Shown: positions 28,472-37,920 of the stretch, piece after piece
Layout: the number at the start of each line of letters is the position of its first letter
Position numbering within the stretch: the stretch's first letter is position 1
Assembly (NCBI GenBank): GCA_900466605.1
Contig: UBMU01000006.1
Location: 1 to 64,000 of the forward strand
Length of the DNA stretch: 64,000 nucleotides
Direction of reading: 5' to 3'
Origin: Hyphomicrobiales bacterium
GTDB taxonomy: Bacteria > Pseudomonadota > Alphaproteobacteria > Rhizobiales > Rhizobiaceae
Translations under genes and position numbers: made by a program
The notes under the pieces: model-generated
Told to the model about the DNA's origin: nothing
Database searches by the model: none
The model's input: the letters and a program-made list of their open reading frames with translations, nothing else

Positions 28472-28493
28472 ACGTATAAAGCGGGAGGAAATC

Positions 28494-29264
28494 GTGGCAG
28501 GTATCGTTGCACAGTTTCCGGAATTCAAGGACAAGACGGTCCTTGTCACGGGAGGCGGTTCAGGGATCGGAGCGGCGATCGTGGAGGGTTTTGCCCGACA
28601 GGGCGCCAAGGTTTCCTTCATCGACATCGCTGAAACGGAAAGCCAGGAACTCGTCGACCGACTGTCGCGCGACACGGCACATCGCGTTCGCTTCCACAAG
28701 GCGGATTTACGGGATGTTGCGGAAATCCGCAGAACGGTGGATCAGGTTGTCGCTCATTCCGGTCCGATCAGTGTTCTCGTCAACAATGCTGCTCGGGACG
28801 ATCGGCACGACTTCGAAACGGTAACCGAAGACTACTGGGACGACAATCAGGCGACCAACCTTCGCCACGTCTTCTTCACCACACAGGCAGTCGCGCCCTC
28901 GATGCGCGCGGCCGGCGGCGGCGCGGTGATCAACATGTCGTCTATTGCCTTTCTTCTCAACATGCCCGAATTCCCCGCCTATTCGACCGCGAAGGCCGCG
29001 GTGATCGGGTTGACAAAGAGCATGGCCGGAAAGCTCGGACCTGATAATATCCGCGTCAATTGCATTCTGCCGGGGATGATCGTGACGGATCGTCAGATGA
29101 AGCTCTGGCTGACCGAGGAAGGCATTGCCCAGACGGTTCAGCGCCAATGCATCAAGAAGGTTCTGCACGCCGACGCCGTCGTTGGTCCGTGCCTGTTTCT
29201 GGCGTCCAGTTGCGCAGCAGCGATGAGCGCACAATCTCTTATTGTCGATGGAGGCATTTTCTAA
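28494..29264 (+). CDS. SDR-family sugar dehydrogenase (probable D-galactose 1-dehydrogenase)
   Basis: 256-residue classical short-chain dehydrogenase. It has the cofactor motif TGGGSGIG near 20-27, NNAA near 98, the catalytic Ser in NMSSIAFL, and the YSTAK Tyr-Lys pair. The GTG start at 28494 has GGGAGG upstream. Operon context (dgoK, dgoA, lactonase) suggests it oxidises D-galactose to galactonolactone as the first De Ley-Doudoroff step; L-arabinose or fucose are alternatives. Its TAA stop overlaps the dgoK ATG by one base. Confidence 0.85.
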   Translation: MAGIVAQFPEFKDKTVLVTGGGSGIGAAIVEGFARQGAKVSFIDIAETESQELVDRLSRDTAHRVRFHKADLRDVAEIRRTVDQVVAHSGPISVLVNNAARDDRHDFETVTEDYWDDNQATNLRHVFFTTQAVAPSMRAAGGGAVINMSSIAFLLNMPEFPAYSTAKAAVIGLTKSMAGKLGPDNIRVNCILPGMIVTDRQMKLWLTEEGIAQTVQRQCIKKVLHADAVVGPCLFLASSCAAAMSAQSLIVDGGIF

Positions 29265-30181
29265 TGGCAGATCCCGCTTATGTCGCGGTGGATTGGGGAA
29301 CGAGCAGTTTCCGGCTCTGGTTGATCGGGAGAGATGACAGCATCCTTGCCGAAAGCCGCAGCAATGAAGGCATGACGACGGCCGCAAAGACCGGCTTTGC
29401 CGAGGTTCTGGCCTCGCACCTGGCCAAGGTGAATGCGCCGGAAACTCTTCCGGTCATCATCTGCGGCATGGCAGGCGCAAAGCAGGGATGGATCGAGGCG
29501 GGCTACATCGATGTGCCTGCATCGTTGTCGTCAATCCTGCAGGGCGCGGTATCGGTTCCCGGCCAGAGCCGGGACGTGCGAATCCTGCCCGGACTTGCCC
29601 AGAGAGACCCAGCCAGACCCGATGTCATGCGCGGCGAGGAAACGCAGCTTCTCGGCGCCCTCGGCCCCGCAAGCAGCGAATCCGAGGCAGTCTGCATGCC
29701 CGGCACGCACTCGAAATGGGTACATGTCAGGGATGGGCGCGTCACCGGCTTCTCCAGCTTCATGACCGGCGAGCTCTTCGATGCAATCTCCAAGCACACG
29801 ATCCTGTCGCATGCCGTTGCTGGCGCCGATCAGACCCCGGCAGACGAGGCAGCCTTCGAAGATGCGATCAAGGCCGCCTATGAGCACTCTGCCATGGCGA
29901 CCAACCTCTTCTTTGCGGCCCGTTCGGGACAGTTGCTGCACGGCCTGACCGCAGCAGGCGCACAAGCCAAGATCTCCGGAACCCTGATCGGTCTGGAAAT
30001 AGCGGGCGCCATGTCAAATGCGGGAACGGGCGTCAACATCACCCTTGTCGCCGCCGGCCGACTGCAGGGCCTTTATGAAGCGGCATTCAAGGCACTCTCC
30101 TTATCCTTCAACACGATCGACGCTGATACGGCTGTCCGTGGCGGGCTTGCCGCCGCCGCCAAAGCCATTTGGCCGAACTGA
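29264..30181 (+). CDS. dgoK: 2-dehydro-3-deoxygalactonokinase
   Basis: 305-residue sugar kinase of the ASKHA/DgoK family, beginning MADPAYVAVDWGTSSFRLWL, the phosphate-1 motif. CGMAGAKQGWIEAGY and LPGTHSKWV-like motifs (MPGTHSKWVHV near 145) mark this family. It phosphorylates 2-dehydro-3-deoxy-D-galactonate at C6. Start codon ATG 29264 overlaps the SDR stop (TAATG), indicating translational coupling. dgoA follows after 16 bases. Confidence 0.93.
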   Translation: MADPAYVAVDWGTSSFRLWLIGRDDSILAESRSNEGMTTAAKTGFAEVLASHLAKVNAPETLPVIICGMAGAKQGWIEAGYIDVPASLSSILQGAVSVPGQSRDVRILPGLAQRDPARPDVMRGEETQLLGALGPASSESEAVCMPGTHSKWVHVRDGRVTGFSSFMTGELFDAISKHTILSHAVAGADQTPADEAAFEDAIKAAYEHSAMATNLFFAARSGQLLHGLTAAGAQAKISGTLIGLEIAGAMSNAGTGVNITLVAAGRLQGLYEAAFKALSLSFNTIDADTAVRGGLAAAAKAIWPN

Positions 30182-30197
30182 AGAAAGCACCAAAACA

Positions 30198-30830
30198 ATG
30201 AACCGTATCCCTTTCCCGACGATGAAGCGCCCGCTGATTGCCATTCTTCGCGGCATCAAGCCCGAGGAAACCGAAAGCGTGGTCGGCGCGCTGATCGAAA
30301 ACGGACTGACGGCAATCGAAATCCCGCTGAACTCGCCTGAGCCGTTCAAGTCGATCGAGATCGCTGCGAAGATGGCGCCCGCCGATTGCCTGATCGGCGC
30401 CGGGACGGTACTGACGACCGAGGCTGTCGACAGCCTGCATTCCGCCGGTGGCAAGCTCTTGGTCACACCGAATGTCGAGCCTGAGGTCATCATTCTCGCC
30501 CGCAACTACGGCATGGTTACGATGCCGGGAGTGTTTACTCCCACGGAAGCGCTGGCAGCAGCCCGCGCCGGCGCGACCGGGCTGAAGTTTTTCCCGGCCA
30601 GCGTTCTCGGGCCATCAGGCATCACCGCGATCCGTGCAATTCTGCCGCCGGAGCTCGTTATCGCCGCGGTCGGCGGCGTGTCCGACAAGAACTTTGCCGA
30701 ATACACCAAGGCCGGCATTCATGCCTTCGGCCTCGGCACCAGCCTCTATAAGCCCGGAATGACCGCGGCAGAGGTTGCCGAGCGTGCCAAGGCGACCATT
30801 TACGCCTATGACGCAGCGGTAGGAGCTTAA
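30198..30830 (+). CDS. dgoA: 2-dehydro-3-deoxy-6-phosphogalactonate aldolase
   Basis: 210-residue class I aldolase of the KDPG/KDPGal family, splitting KDPGal to pyruvate and glyceraldehyde-3-phosphate. RPLIAILRGIKPEE near residue 10 contains the substrate Arg; the Schiff-base Lys is in GLKFFPAS, and GAGTVLT and VGGVSDKNFAEY are family motifs. The start ATG 30198 lies 16 bases after dgoK; longer upstream frames overlap dgoK and are rejected. Confidence 0.93.
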   Translation: MNRIPFPTMKRPLIAILRGIKPEETESVVGALIENGLTAIEIPLNSPEPFKSIEIAAKMAPADCLIGAGTVLTTEAVDSLHSAGGKLLVTPNVEPEVIILARNYGMVTMPGVFTPTEALAAARAGATGLKFFPASVLGPSGITAIRAILPPELVIAAVGGVSDKNFAEYTKAGIHAFGLGTSLYKPGMTAAEVAERAKATIYAYDAAVGA

Positions 30831-30835
30831 GGCGT

Positions 30836-31723
30836 ATGACGGAAATTCATGAGTTCGCGGGAAAAACGCTTTGCAGCACCAACTCGGTGCTTGGTGAAGG
30901 GCCTACCTACGATCCGGCTACGAACACGGTCTGGTGGTTCAACATTCTCGGCAAGGAACTGCACGAGCTGAACCTTTCGACAGACGAGAAGAAAGTGCAT
31001 TCGCTACCGATGATGGCAAGCGTTCTGGCCCGCATCGATGCAGGGCGCCAGCTGCTTGCGACCGAAGAGGGCCTCTTCATCCGGAACACCGAGAGCGGCA
31101 ATCTGACTTTCTACGCGGCGCTCGAGAGCGACAGGCCGGAGAACCGCTCGAACGACGGCCGCACGCATCCTTCCGGTTCGCTCTGGATCGGTACGATGAG
31201 CAAGCGTGCGGAAAACCGCGCGGGCGCCATCTATCATGTGGCCGGCAGTCGCGTGACCAGGATCTTCGACGGCATCAGCATTCCAAACTCGATCTGCTTC
31301 TCGCCGGATGGCACGATCGGGTACTTCACCGATACCCGCCTTAGCCGTCTGATGCGGGTGATGGTCGATCCCCATACCGGCCTGCCGACCGGCGAGCCGA
31401 TCGTCCTCGTGGACACGATGGACGAACCAGGCGGTATCGATGGCTCGGTGGTCGACGCCGACGGATACATCTGGAATGCGCGTTGGGGGGCCGGTACCGT
31501 CGATCGCTACAGCCCGGACGGACTGCGCATCTCGCGTTACAAGGTGCCCGCCGCGCAACCGTCCTGCCCGGCCTTCATCGGGCCGAATGGCGACCGCCTC
31601 GCAGTCACGACGGCTTGGGAGGGGCTGGATGACAACGCGCGCTCCATGCAACCACAGGCTGGTTCTCTGCTGGAGCTTGGCGTCTCCGTGAAGGGTGTTT
31701 TCGATCCTGCTTACGTGATCTGA
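30836..31723 (+). CDS. SMP-30/gluconolactonase/LRE family sugar lactonase
   Basis: 295-residue six-bladed beta-propeller metal-dependent lactonase. Metal ligands are expected in GEGPTYDP (Glu), NDGRTHPSGSLWIGTM (Asn) and the C-terminal DADGYIWNARWGAG (Asp). In this operon it should hydrolyse the galactonolactone made by the SDR to D-galactonate. AGGAG lies ten bases upstream, and the gene starts 5 bases after dgoA. It is the last gene before a strong terminator. Confidence 0.9.
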   Translation: MTEIHEFAGKTLCSTNSVLGEGPTYDPATNTVWWFNILGKELHELNLSTDEKKVHSLPMMASVLARIDAGRQLLATEEGLFIRNTESGNLTFYAALESDRPENRSNDGRTHPSGSLWIGTMSKRAENRAGAIYHVAGSRVTRIFDGISIPNSICFSPDGTIGYFTDTRLSRLMRVMVDPHTGLPTGEPIVLVDTMDEPGGIDGSVVDADGYIWNARWGAGTVDRYSPDGLRISRYKVPAAQPSCPAFIGPNGDRLAVTTAWEGLDDNARSMQPQAGSLLELGVSVKGVFDPAYVI

Positions 31724-31745
31724 AGCGACACCGGCAACGGCTGTT

Positions 31746-31775
31746 AAGGCGCTCCCAAGGGGGCGCCTTTTTGTG
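31746..31775 (+). terminator. Intrinsic terminator of the galactose operon
   Basis: AAGGCGCTCCC, loop AA, GGGGGCGCCTT followed by a T-run: an 11-bp stem with one G-T pair, 22 bases after the lactonase stop codon. Confidence 0.9.
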
Positions 31776-31861
31776 TTTCCGGCAACGTTCTTCGAGGTGT
31801 TTGATACAGCGTTTGCGCTAAAAGTTCCCAGAAATTGGCAATTTTTGCGCGATCTTTTTCG

Positions 31862-31886
31862 GGAACCAATAGAAATCCCATTCATT
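31862..31886 (+). promoter_or_regulatory. EcfG/RpoE2-like general-stress promoter
   Basis: GGAAC (31862-31866), 16 bases, then CATT, i.e. GGAAC-N18-TT. This fits the Sinorhizobium RpoE2 consensus (GGAAC-N18/19-TT), with one mismatch from CGTT. It is about 90 bases upstream of the PRC-barrel gene. Confidence 0.45.
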
Positions 31887-31978
31887 TCAATAGGGAGCCG
31901 GCCAAGTGGACGCCGTATCTGAAACACGGCGAAACTGGCTAGAGATCAGCACTATCGAATGGAAAAGGTAGGTTCGAA

Positions 31979-32599
31979 ATGACACGCAAACTCCTCACAA
32001 CCGTTGCCGCTGGTGCATTGTTTGCCACGGCTTTCGCACCGGCGGCATTCTCTCAGAGTACAACCCGGCCGGCAGATCCGAGCGCTCCAGCGACGCAGGC
32101 AGCGCCGAGCGATCCGACTGCTCCGCCGAAGGTTCCGGACGCCACGGCTCCGGTCCCGGCAGGTGACGCGGCTCAGGCCCCGGCACCGGCAGCGACGACC
32201 GACACCGCGCAGGCGGCGGGTGGCTCATACCTGACCGAGCAGGCTGCCGATCAGGTGAGCGCCAACACCTATATCGGCCAGACGGTCTATAACGGTCAGA
32301 ACGAAAGCATCGGCAACGTCAACGACCTGATCATGAAGAAGGATGGTGGTCTAGTTGCCGCAATCATCGGTGTCGGCGGGTTCCTCGGCATTGCAGAGAA
32401 AAATGTCGCCGTGCCGATGAATAAGATCACTGTTGCCCAGAACACGCAGGACGGCAGCGTCAAGCTGACGACCTCTGAGACGGCGGAATCGCTGAAGGCG
32501 GCTCCGGAATTCAAGACCCTGCAGATGCAGTCTGCTGAGAAGGCTCCGGCCCCGGGTGCAACGGACACCACGGCCACGGGCTCAACAACCAACAACTAA
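31979..32599 (+). CDS. Secreted PRC-barrel domain protein
   Basis: 206 residues. A signal peptide (1-26, cut after AAFSQ) is followed by a Pro/Ala-rich linker (27-80) and a PRC-barrel domain (about 85-165, ANTYIGQTVYNGQNESIGNVNDLIMKKDGGLVAAIIGVGGFLGIAEKNVAVP). An Ala/Thr-rich low-complexity tail ends the protein. PRC-barrel domains bind partner proteins or RNA; periplasmic versions are common stress-induced proteins in rhizobia, which fits the RpoE2-like promoter. The exact role is unknown. Confidence 0.87.
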   Translation: MTRKLLTTVAAGALFATAFAPAAFSQSTTRPADPSAPATQAAPSDPTAPPKVPDATAPVPAGDAAQAPAPAATTDTAQAAGGSYLTEQAADQVSANTYIGQTVYNGQNESIGNVNDLIMKKDGGLVAAIIGVGGFLGIAEKNVAVPMNKITVAQNTQDGSVKLTTSETAESLKAAPEFKTLQMQSAEKAPAPGATDTTATGSTTNN

Positions 32600-32658
32600 A
32601 GATACTGCGCAGTGAGTATCGCGTACCCGGTGGCGTCCAAATGGGCGCCATCGGCATT

Positions 32659-34017
32659 TCAGGCGCTGACCCGATCCGATGTATCGTAGTAATTCTCATG
32701 CAGGAACCGCAGCGTCGCAATGCCATCGGCAGGCTTGCCGAAGTGGTAGCCCTGCCCCATGCCGCAGCCGAGCGAGCGTAGCTTCACCGCTTCCGAGTAA
32801 TCCTCGATCCCTTCCGCAACCACTTCGAGATCCAGTCCCTCGCACATCGTAAGGATGGCCTTGATGATGTGTTCGGAGGCGCGGTCGGAGTTGATCCGAG
32901 ACACGAAGGCACGATCGATCTTGATCTTGTCGAACATGAAGTCTCGCAAGCGACCGAGGCTGGATTGACCGGTCCCGAAGTCATCCAGCGAGATTCGTAC
33001 ACCCGCCTGACGCAGATCGGCGATGATGCGATTTGCGGTGTCGGCCGATCCCATGACCGCAGTCTCTGTGATCTCCAGTTCGAGCCGGTGCGGGTCGAAA
33101 CCGACCCGCCCGAGGATCGACAGGACGCTGCTGCTCGTACCCGGATCCATCAACTGCGCTGAGGAGAGATTAAAGGAGAGAAAGAGCTCGCGCGGCCAGG
33201 AGAGTGCCGCTTCCGCCGCCTTGCGTAACAGCGCCTCAGACAGGGCGTCGATGAAGCCGCGCTCTTCAGCAAGGGGAACAAACACGCCGGGCGAGACGAA
33301 ACCCAGATCCGGATCGTTCCAGCGTGCCAGAGCTTCAAAGCCCACAACCTGGCTGTTGGAGAGTGCCACGATCGGCTGAAAATGCACGTCGATAGCGTCG
33401 GAAATAATGGCGTTACGCAGCGCCTGTTCCAATTGCGTCGCGCGCTTCATTTCCTGGGCGATCTCGCGGGAATAGACGGTGATCTGGCCACGGCCGCGGC
33501 GCTTTGAACGGTAGAGCGCAGTCTCGGCACTTTTCAGTAGTTCCTCGAACTCCTCGCCCGCAAAGGGATAGATCGAAAAGCCGAAGGATGCCGACAGCCT
33601 CACATTGCGATCGCCGAGATCATATGGTGCCGAGAGCACTTCCCGGATCATCTGCCCGAACTTTTCAGCACTCGCCCGCTCGAAAACCAGCGGCAACACG
33701 AAGGCAAATTCGTCGCCGTCATGACGTGTGACCAAGGCGCCGTCCGGAATGCAGGCTTTCAGCCGGTGGGCGACCTGACAAAGAATTTCATCGCCCGCCG
33801 ACGAGCCAAATAGGTCGTTGATCGGTTTGAAGGAATCGAGATTCGCGATGCCGATCGTAAAAGGGGCAGGGTCGCTTGCGCGCTCCGCCGAGATCTGAGC
33901 AATTCGGTCACGCATGCGGTAACGGTTGCCGAGCCCGGTCAGCGGATCGGTATAAGCCATCGTCTGAAGTTCATTCTGACTTACGGGCACCAGAGGCATT
34001 TCGGCCGACATCATCAT
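32659..34017 (-). CDS. GGDEF-EAL protein (c-di-GMP metabolism)
   Basis: 452 residues with no membrane segment and no N-terminal sensor. The GGDEF domain (about 20-185) keeps the first metal-site Asp61 (NLDSFKPIND), but the signature is DGDEF (100-104). The EAL domain (about 200-440) has EAL 228-230, ITE 315-317, DDFGTG 345-350, KID 366-368 and AEGIE 401-405, so phosphodiesterase activity is likely. Cyclase activity is uncertain because of the Asp at the first signature position. The adjacent PAS-PAS-REC-REC gene lies 122 bases upstream on the same strand and is a probable regulatory partner. Confidence 0.93.
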   Translation of the reverse strand: MMMSAEMPLVPVSQNELQTMAYTDPLTGLGNRYRMRDRIAQISAERASDPAPFTIGIANLDSFKPINDLFGSSAGDEILCQVAHRLKACIPDGALVTRHDGDEFAFVLPLVFERASAEKFGQMIREVLSAPYDLGDRNVRLSASFGFSIYPFAGEEFEELLKSAETALYRSKRRGRGQITVYSREIAQEMKRATQLEQALRNAIISDAIDVHFQPIVALSNSQVVGFEALARWNDPDLGFVSPGVFVPLAEERGFIDALSEALLRKAAEAALSWPRELFLSFNLSSAQLMDPGTSSSVLSILGRVGFDPHRLELEITETAVMGSADTANRIIADLRQAGVRISLDDFGTGQSSLGRLRDFMFDKIKIDRAFVSRINSDRASEHIIKAILTMCEGLDLEVVAEGIEDYSEAVKLRSLGCGMGQGYHFGKPADGIATLRFLHENYYDTSDRVSA

Positions 34018-34139
34018 TCAGACCCAGACTGCACCAACGCCAGAAGGATGGCGGGCAAGTCTTAAGAATTCGATAGTGAGTCCGTCCCACTGAAACGGTG
34101 TTCTGTCCCAATATTTAGGGAGTTGACGAGCTTTATCCG

Positions 34140-35861
34140 TCACATGCTGGCCCGTTGAAGGTCGTCCGCCAAGTACTTCTGAAAGATCCCCTGAAGAATA
34201 TCGGGGCTTACCGGCTTCATGATTACATCGTCCATGCCGGCCTTTGCGCATTCAGCGCGATCTCGCTCGAAGGCCTGAGTAAGCACGCCGATGATCGGCG
34301 TCCGTCTACTACCGCCTTCCTCGGTCTGGCGGATCAGCCGCGCCGCTTCAAAACCGTTGAAGCCCGGCAGCGAGATATCCATCAGAATAATTTTCGGCTG
34401 GTGCTCAGTCCATAGGCGAACGGCGTCATCACCGCTTGGAGCGATCAGATAGCGGTAGCCGAGGCCCTCGAGGATCTGCGAGAAGACGATCTGGTTGATG
34501 TCGTTGTCTTCGGCAACGAGAACGTCGAGCGTGTTTGCCTCCTCGACGGTGGTGATCTCCCAGTCTGTGTCGATGCTTTCCGCGATCTGGCCGCGATTGC
34601 TGCGATTGAAATGGCGGGCGATCTGGAAAGTGAGTTCGTTGGCAAGCTGGAAACCGTCCATCACCAACGCTGGGATGCCATACTGCTCGGCAAGCTCAAG
34701 GCAACGCATTCCAAGCTGATTGTCGATCACGAGCAAGTCGAGCGAGATGCCGGAAGAGCTGGCGATTTCCAAGAAGTGCTCCTCCTCGTCCTCGCCGCGA
34801 ACGGAGCACGCTTCAAAGCCGTATTTGGCAAGGGTCCGCAAGGCGGCTCCTTCGGCCATGACATCCGAGGTTACAACAAGGATCTTGCGGCCAGAGAAGT
34901 TCTCCGGGACGATCGCTTCCATTGCCGCCGGCTCACGTCGTTCGCCGCTGCCGTTCATCGGAACGTAGGCGCGCCTATAGGAGTTCTTGCTTGAGGTTGT
35001 GACCGTCGATGCGAACCGGAACTCCTCGAGATCGGCGCCGTCGCGCGGCAGGTCCTGCATCGTCGAGACGAGAAAATAGCGCCCCGGCTTGCCTATGCGG
35101 TGCTTGCGCGTGACGATATCGCGTTCCACGCCGTCGCGCGACACCTGCCGCTGGCGAGAGATCGACATCTCGCCGGTCTCCAGAACATGGCGGTCGCTTT
35201 CCTCGAAGCGCTGGGCCACTTCCTCGGAGAACAAGTCGCCGCTCTTGCGACCGAGCACTTCATCGACCGCCGTCTGGTATTTCTCACAGAAGGCGATGTT
35301 GACGGCGACGTAGTTGAGATTGCGGTCCTTTACGAAGAGCGGGAACGGGAGGTTGTCGAGGATATCCTCGGTGAGCTGTACGCGCTCCAGATCCGAGCGC
35401 CACTGTTCCTCACGCTTCTTGTCTTCGGAGATGTCCTGGATGACGCAGACGCCATAGCCGCTTGCGAGGCGACGCTTGCCAAACCGGATCCAGCGATCGG
35501 CACCGTGTCGTTCGACAGCTTCGAAGCGCTCGCGCCAGTGCGAGGCGATCTTCTGGGACAGCCAATCCTCACGGCTCATTGCACTTTGGTTGCCGGCGGA
35601 CTGCGTGCGGATACCAGTGTCGTAGATCGCGCCGAGGAAGTCCCGCAACCGCGTACCCGGCTTCAGCATGATCTCCGATATCGGAAAGAAATCAATGACC
35701 TGGCGGCTGGCAAAGATCATGTGATCGGTCTTGTCGTAGACGATAAACGCGGCGCCCAGGCTCTCGCATACCGCGTCAAACAGCGCCGTCTGCAGGCTGG
35801 TGTCAGCCGGCATTTCACTGCTCACAGAAGATGTGTCCGCTTTTTCGAAGCCGGCACTCAT
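34140..35861 (-). CDS. PAS-PAS-REC-REC regulatory protein without kinase domains
   Basis: 573 residues from ATG 35861. Two PAS-like domains (about 25-145 and 160-270), a degenerate receiver-like segment (about 326-415) and an intact C-terminal receiver domain (about 446-565). The last has Glu451/Asp452, phosphoacceptor Asp495 in LMDISLP, Thr528 and Lys549. No HisKA/HATPase or DNA-binding domain is present. It must be phosphorylated by a separate kinase and act by protein contact. It is divergent from mutL and upstream of the GGDEF-EAL gene on the same strand; such pairs occur in other rhizobia (from memory). Confidence 0.85.
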   Translation of the reverse strand: MSAGFEKADTSSVSSEMPADTSLQTALFDAVCESLGAAFIVYDKTDHMIFASRQVIDFFPISEIMLKPGTRLRDFLGAIYDTGIRTQSAGNQSAMSREDWLSQKIASHWRERFEAVERHGADRWIRFGKRRLASGYGVCVIQDISEDKKREEQWRSDLERVQLTEDILDNLPFPLFVKDRNLNYVAVNIAFCEKYQTAVDEVLGRKSGDLFSEEVAQRFEESDRHVLETGEMSISRQRQVSRDGVERDIVTRKHRIGKPGRYFLVSTMQDLPRDGADLEEFRFASTVTTSSKNSYRRAYVPMNGSGERREPAAMEAIVPENFSGRKILVVTSDVMAEGAALRTLAKYGFEACSVRGEDEEEHFLEIASSSGISLDLLVIDNQLGMRCLELAEQYGIPALVMDGFQLANELTFQIARHFNRSNRGQIAESIDTDWEITTVEEANTLDVLVAEDNDINQIVFSQILEGLGYRYLIAPSGDDAVRLWTEHQPKIILMDISLPGFNGFEAARLIRQTEEGGSRRTPIIGVLTQAFERDRAECAKAGMDDVIMKPVSPDILQGIFQKYLADDLQRASM

Positions 35862-36038
35862 TCCTACGCGTCCCACATCTGTCCGATTTAAACCCAGTCC
35901 TCGGAAGTACGCCGCAAAATGGCAGCTTTGTCTTAAGGCGCGCTTAACGTTAAGCAGCCGGAATTGGAGCGTGCAGAACTGGCAAGCAGCCGCTCTTTCG
36001 CACTTCCCTCGGTCCAGCGAATCCAAGAGAATAGGCGC

Positions 36039-37853
36039 ATGGCCATCAAACAGCTTTCAGAGACTCTCATCAACCAGATTGCCGCCGGCGAAGTTATCGA
36101 GCGGCCGGCCAGCGCAGCCAAGGAATTGATCGAGAACGCCCTCGACGCAGGAGCGACACGCATCGAGGTTGCGACATCGGGCGGCGGCAAGAGTTTGCTG
36201 CGGGTTTCGGATAACGGCTCCGGCATGGACGTTGCGGATCTGGAACTTGCCGTACGACGCCACTGCACTTCCAAGATTTCCGACACGCTGGATGACATCC
36301 GCACGCTGGGTTTTCGCGGTGAAGCGCTGCCATCGATCGGCTCGGTGGCCCGGCTCAGCATTTCCAGCCGCCGCCGGGACAGCGCCGGCGGCAACGAAAT
36401 CGCCATCGAGGGCGGCAGGGTCACGCATCTTCGCCCCTCACCCGGCAATCCGGGGACGATCGTCGAGGTTCGCGATCTCTTCTTCGCGACACCCGCCCGC
36501 CTGAAATTCCTCAAGACGGAGAAGGCAGAGGCTGCGGCGATCACGGAGATCGTCAAGCGTATGGCGATCGCCTTTCCGGCGGTGCGCTTCGTGCTGTCCG
36601 GCACCGACCGCACAACGCTGGAATTGCCGGCGACGGGCGACGACCATCTGGCGCGCATGGCGCAGATCCTCGGCAAGGACTTCCGCGACAATGCCATCGA
36701 GATCGATGCAGAGCGGGAAGGCACATCGCTGACCGGCTTTAGCGGGGTGCCGACCTTCAACCGCGGCAACTCGGCCCACCAGTACGCCTTCGTCAATGGC
36801 CGCCCGGTGCAGGACAAGCTCATCCTGTCGGCGATCCGCGGCGCCTATGCCGAGACGGTCCCGGCCGGCCGCTATCCGGTCGCTGTATTATCGATCAGGC
36901 TCGATCCAGCGCTTGTCGATGTCAACGTGCACCCGGCCAAATCGGATGTACGCTTCCGCGACCCGCAATTGGTGCGCGGCCTGATCGTCGGCGCCGTGCG
37001 TGAGGCTCTGGCACGTGACGGCAGCCGGGCAGCGACAACCGGTGCGGACGGAATGCTCCGCTCCTTCAGGCCCGGCTTCCAACCGAACGCCCAGCGGCCG
37101 CAACAACCCTGGTCGGCGGCGACTTCCCCTTCACGCCCGCTTTACCATGCAGCCAATAGCAGCTTCGGAGAACGCCCGCAGGCTTCGTTCGACGGGCTTA
37201 CAACGCCGACAGCGCGCAGCGACGCGGCGCCGGACCCAAGAATGCCGATCGCGCGAGAAGAGCCGCCGCAGCGCCATCCGCTCGGCGCGGCTCGAGCGCA
37301 GATCCACGAAAACTACATCGTGGCGCAGACCGAAGACGGCCTCGTCATCGTCGATCAGCACGCCGCGCATGAACGCCTGGTGTTCGAGGCGATGCGCAAG
37401 GCGCTGCATTCGAAGCGACTTGCCTCGCAGGTGCTCCTCATTCCTGAGATCGTCGATCTGCCTGAAGAGGATTGTGATCGGCTGATGCAGTTTGCCACGG
37501 AGCTCGGCGAGCTGGGCCTGTCGATCGAACGCTTCGGCCCGGGCGCTATCGCAGTGCGCGAGACACCTGCCATGCTCGGCGAAGTGGACGCCACGGGACT
37601 TATCCGGCAGCTGGCGGACGAGATTTCTGAATGGGACACGGCGTCCGGCCTGTCGGCCAAGCTCGAATACGTGGCCGCAACCATGGCCTGCCACGGATCC
37701 GTGCGTTCGGGACGGCGGCTGCGGCCCGAGGAAATGAACGCTCTTTTGCGCCAGATGGAAGTCACCCCGGGCTCCGGGCAATGCAACCACGGACGGCCGA
37801 CCTACATCGAGCTCAAGCTTTCGGATATCGAACGGTTGTTCGGCCGTAGCTGA
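36039..37853 (+). CDS. mutL: DNA mismatch repair protein MutL
   Basis: 604 residues. The GHKL ATPase motifs are [29 protein letters not shown] (split across residues 10-40), DNGSGM and [10 protein letters not shown]. The C-terminal domain contains [12 protein letters not shown] from residue 439, the metal-binding endonuclease motif DQHA-x2-E-x4-E. This MutL should therefore nick DNA itself, as in bacteria without MutH. A variable Pro/Arg-rich linker lies at about 330-420. The start ATG 36039 gives [10 protein letters not shown], and upstream codons are not conserved. Confidence 0.96.
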   Translation: MAIKQLSETLINQIAAGEVIERPASAAKELIENALDAGATRIEVATSGGGKSLLRVSDNGSGMDVADLELAVRRHCTSKISDTLDDIRTLGFRGEALPSIGSVARLSISSRRRDSAGGNEIAIEGGRVTHLRPSPGNPGTIVEVRDLFFATPARLKFLKTEKAEAAAITEIVKRMAIAFPAVRFVLSGTDRTTLELPATGDDHLARMAQILGKDFRDNAIEIDAEREGTSLTGFSGVPTFNRGNSAHQYAFVNGRPVQDKLILSAIRGAYAETVPAGRYPVAVLSIRLDPALVDVNVHPAKSDVRFRDPQLVRGLIVGAVREALARDGSRAATTGADGMLRSFRPGFQPNAQRPQQPWSAATSPSRPLYHAANSSFGERPQASFDGLTTPTARSDAAPDPRMPIAREEPPQRHPLGAARAQIHENYIVAQTEDGLVIVDQHAAHERLVFEAMRKALHSKRLASQVLLIPEIVDLPEEDCDRLMQFATELGELGLSIERFGPGAIAVRETPAMLGEVDATGLIRQLADEISEWDTASGLSAKLEYVAATMACHGSVRSGRRLRPEEMNALLRQMEVTPGSGQCNHGRPTYIELKLSDIERLFGRS

Positions 37854-37920
37854 AAAAGCTGGAAAAGGCCGGCGTGGCGCGTTATGGCAAGTGCGTGACA
37901 GCCTGAAGGAAACGGAGCGC

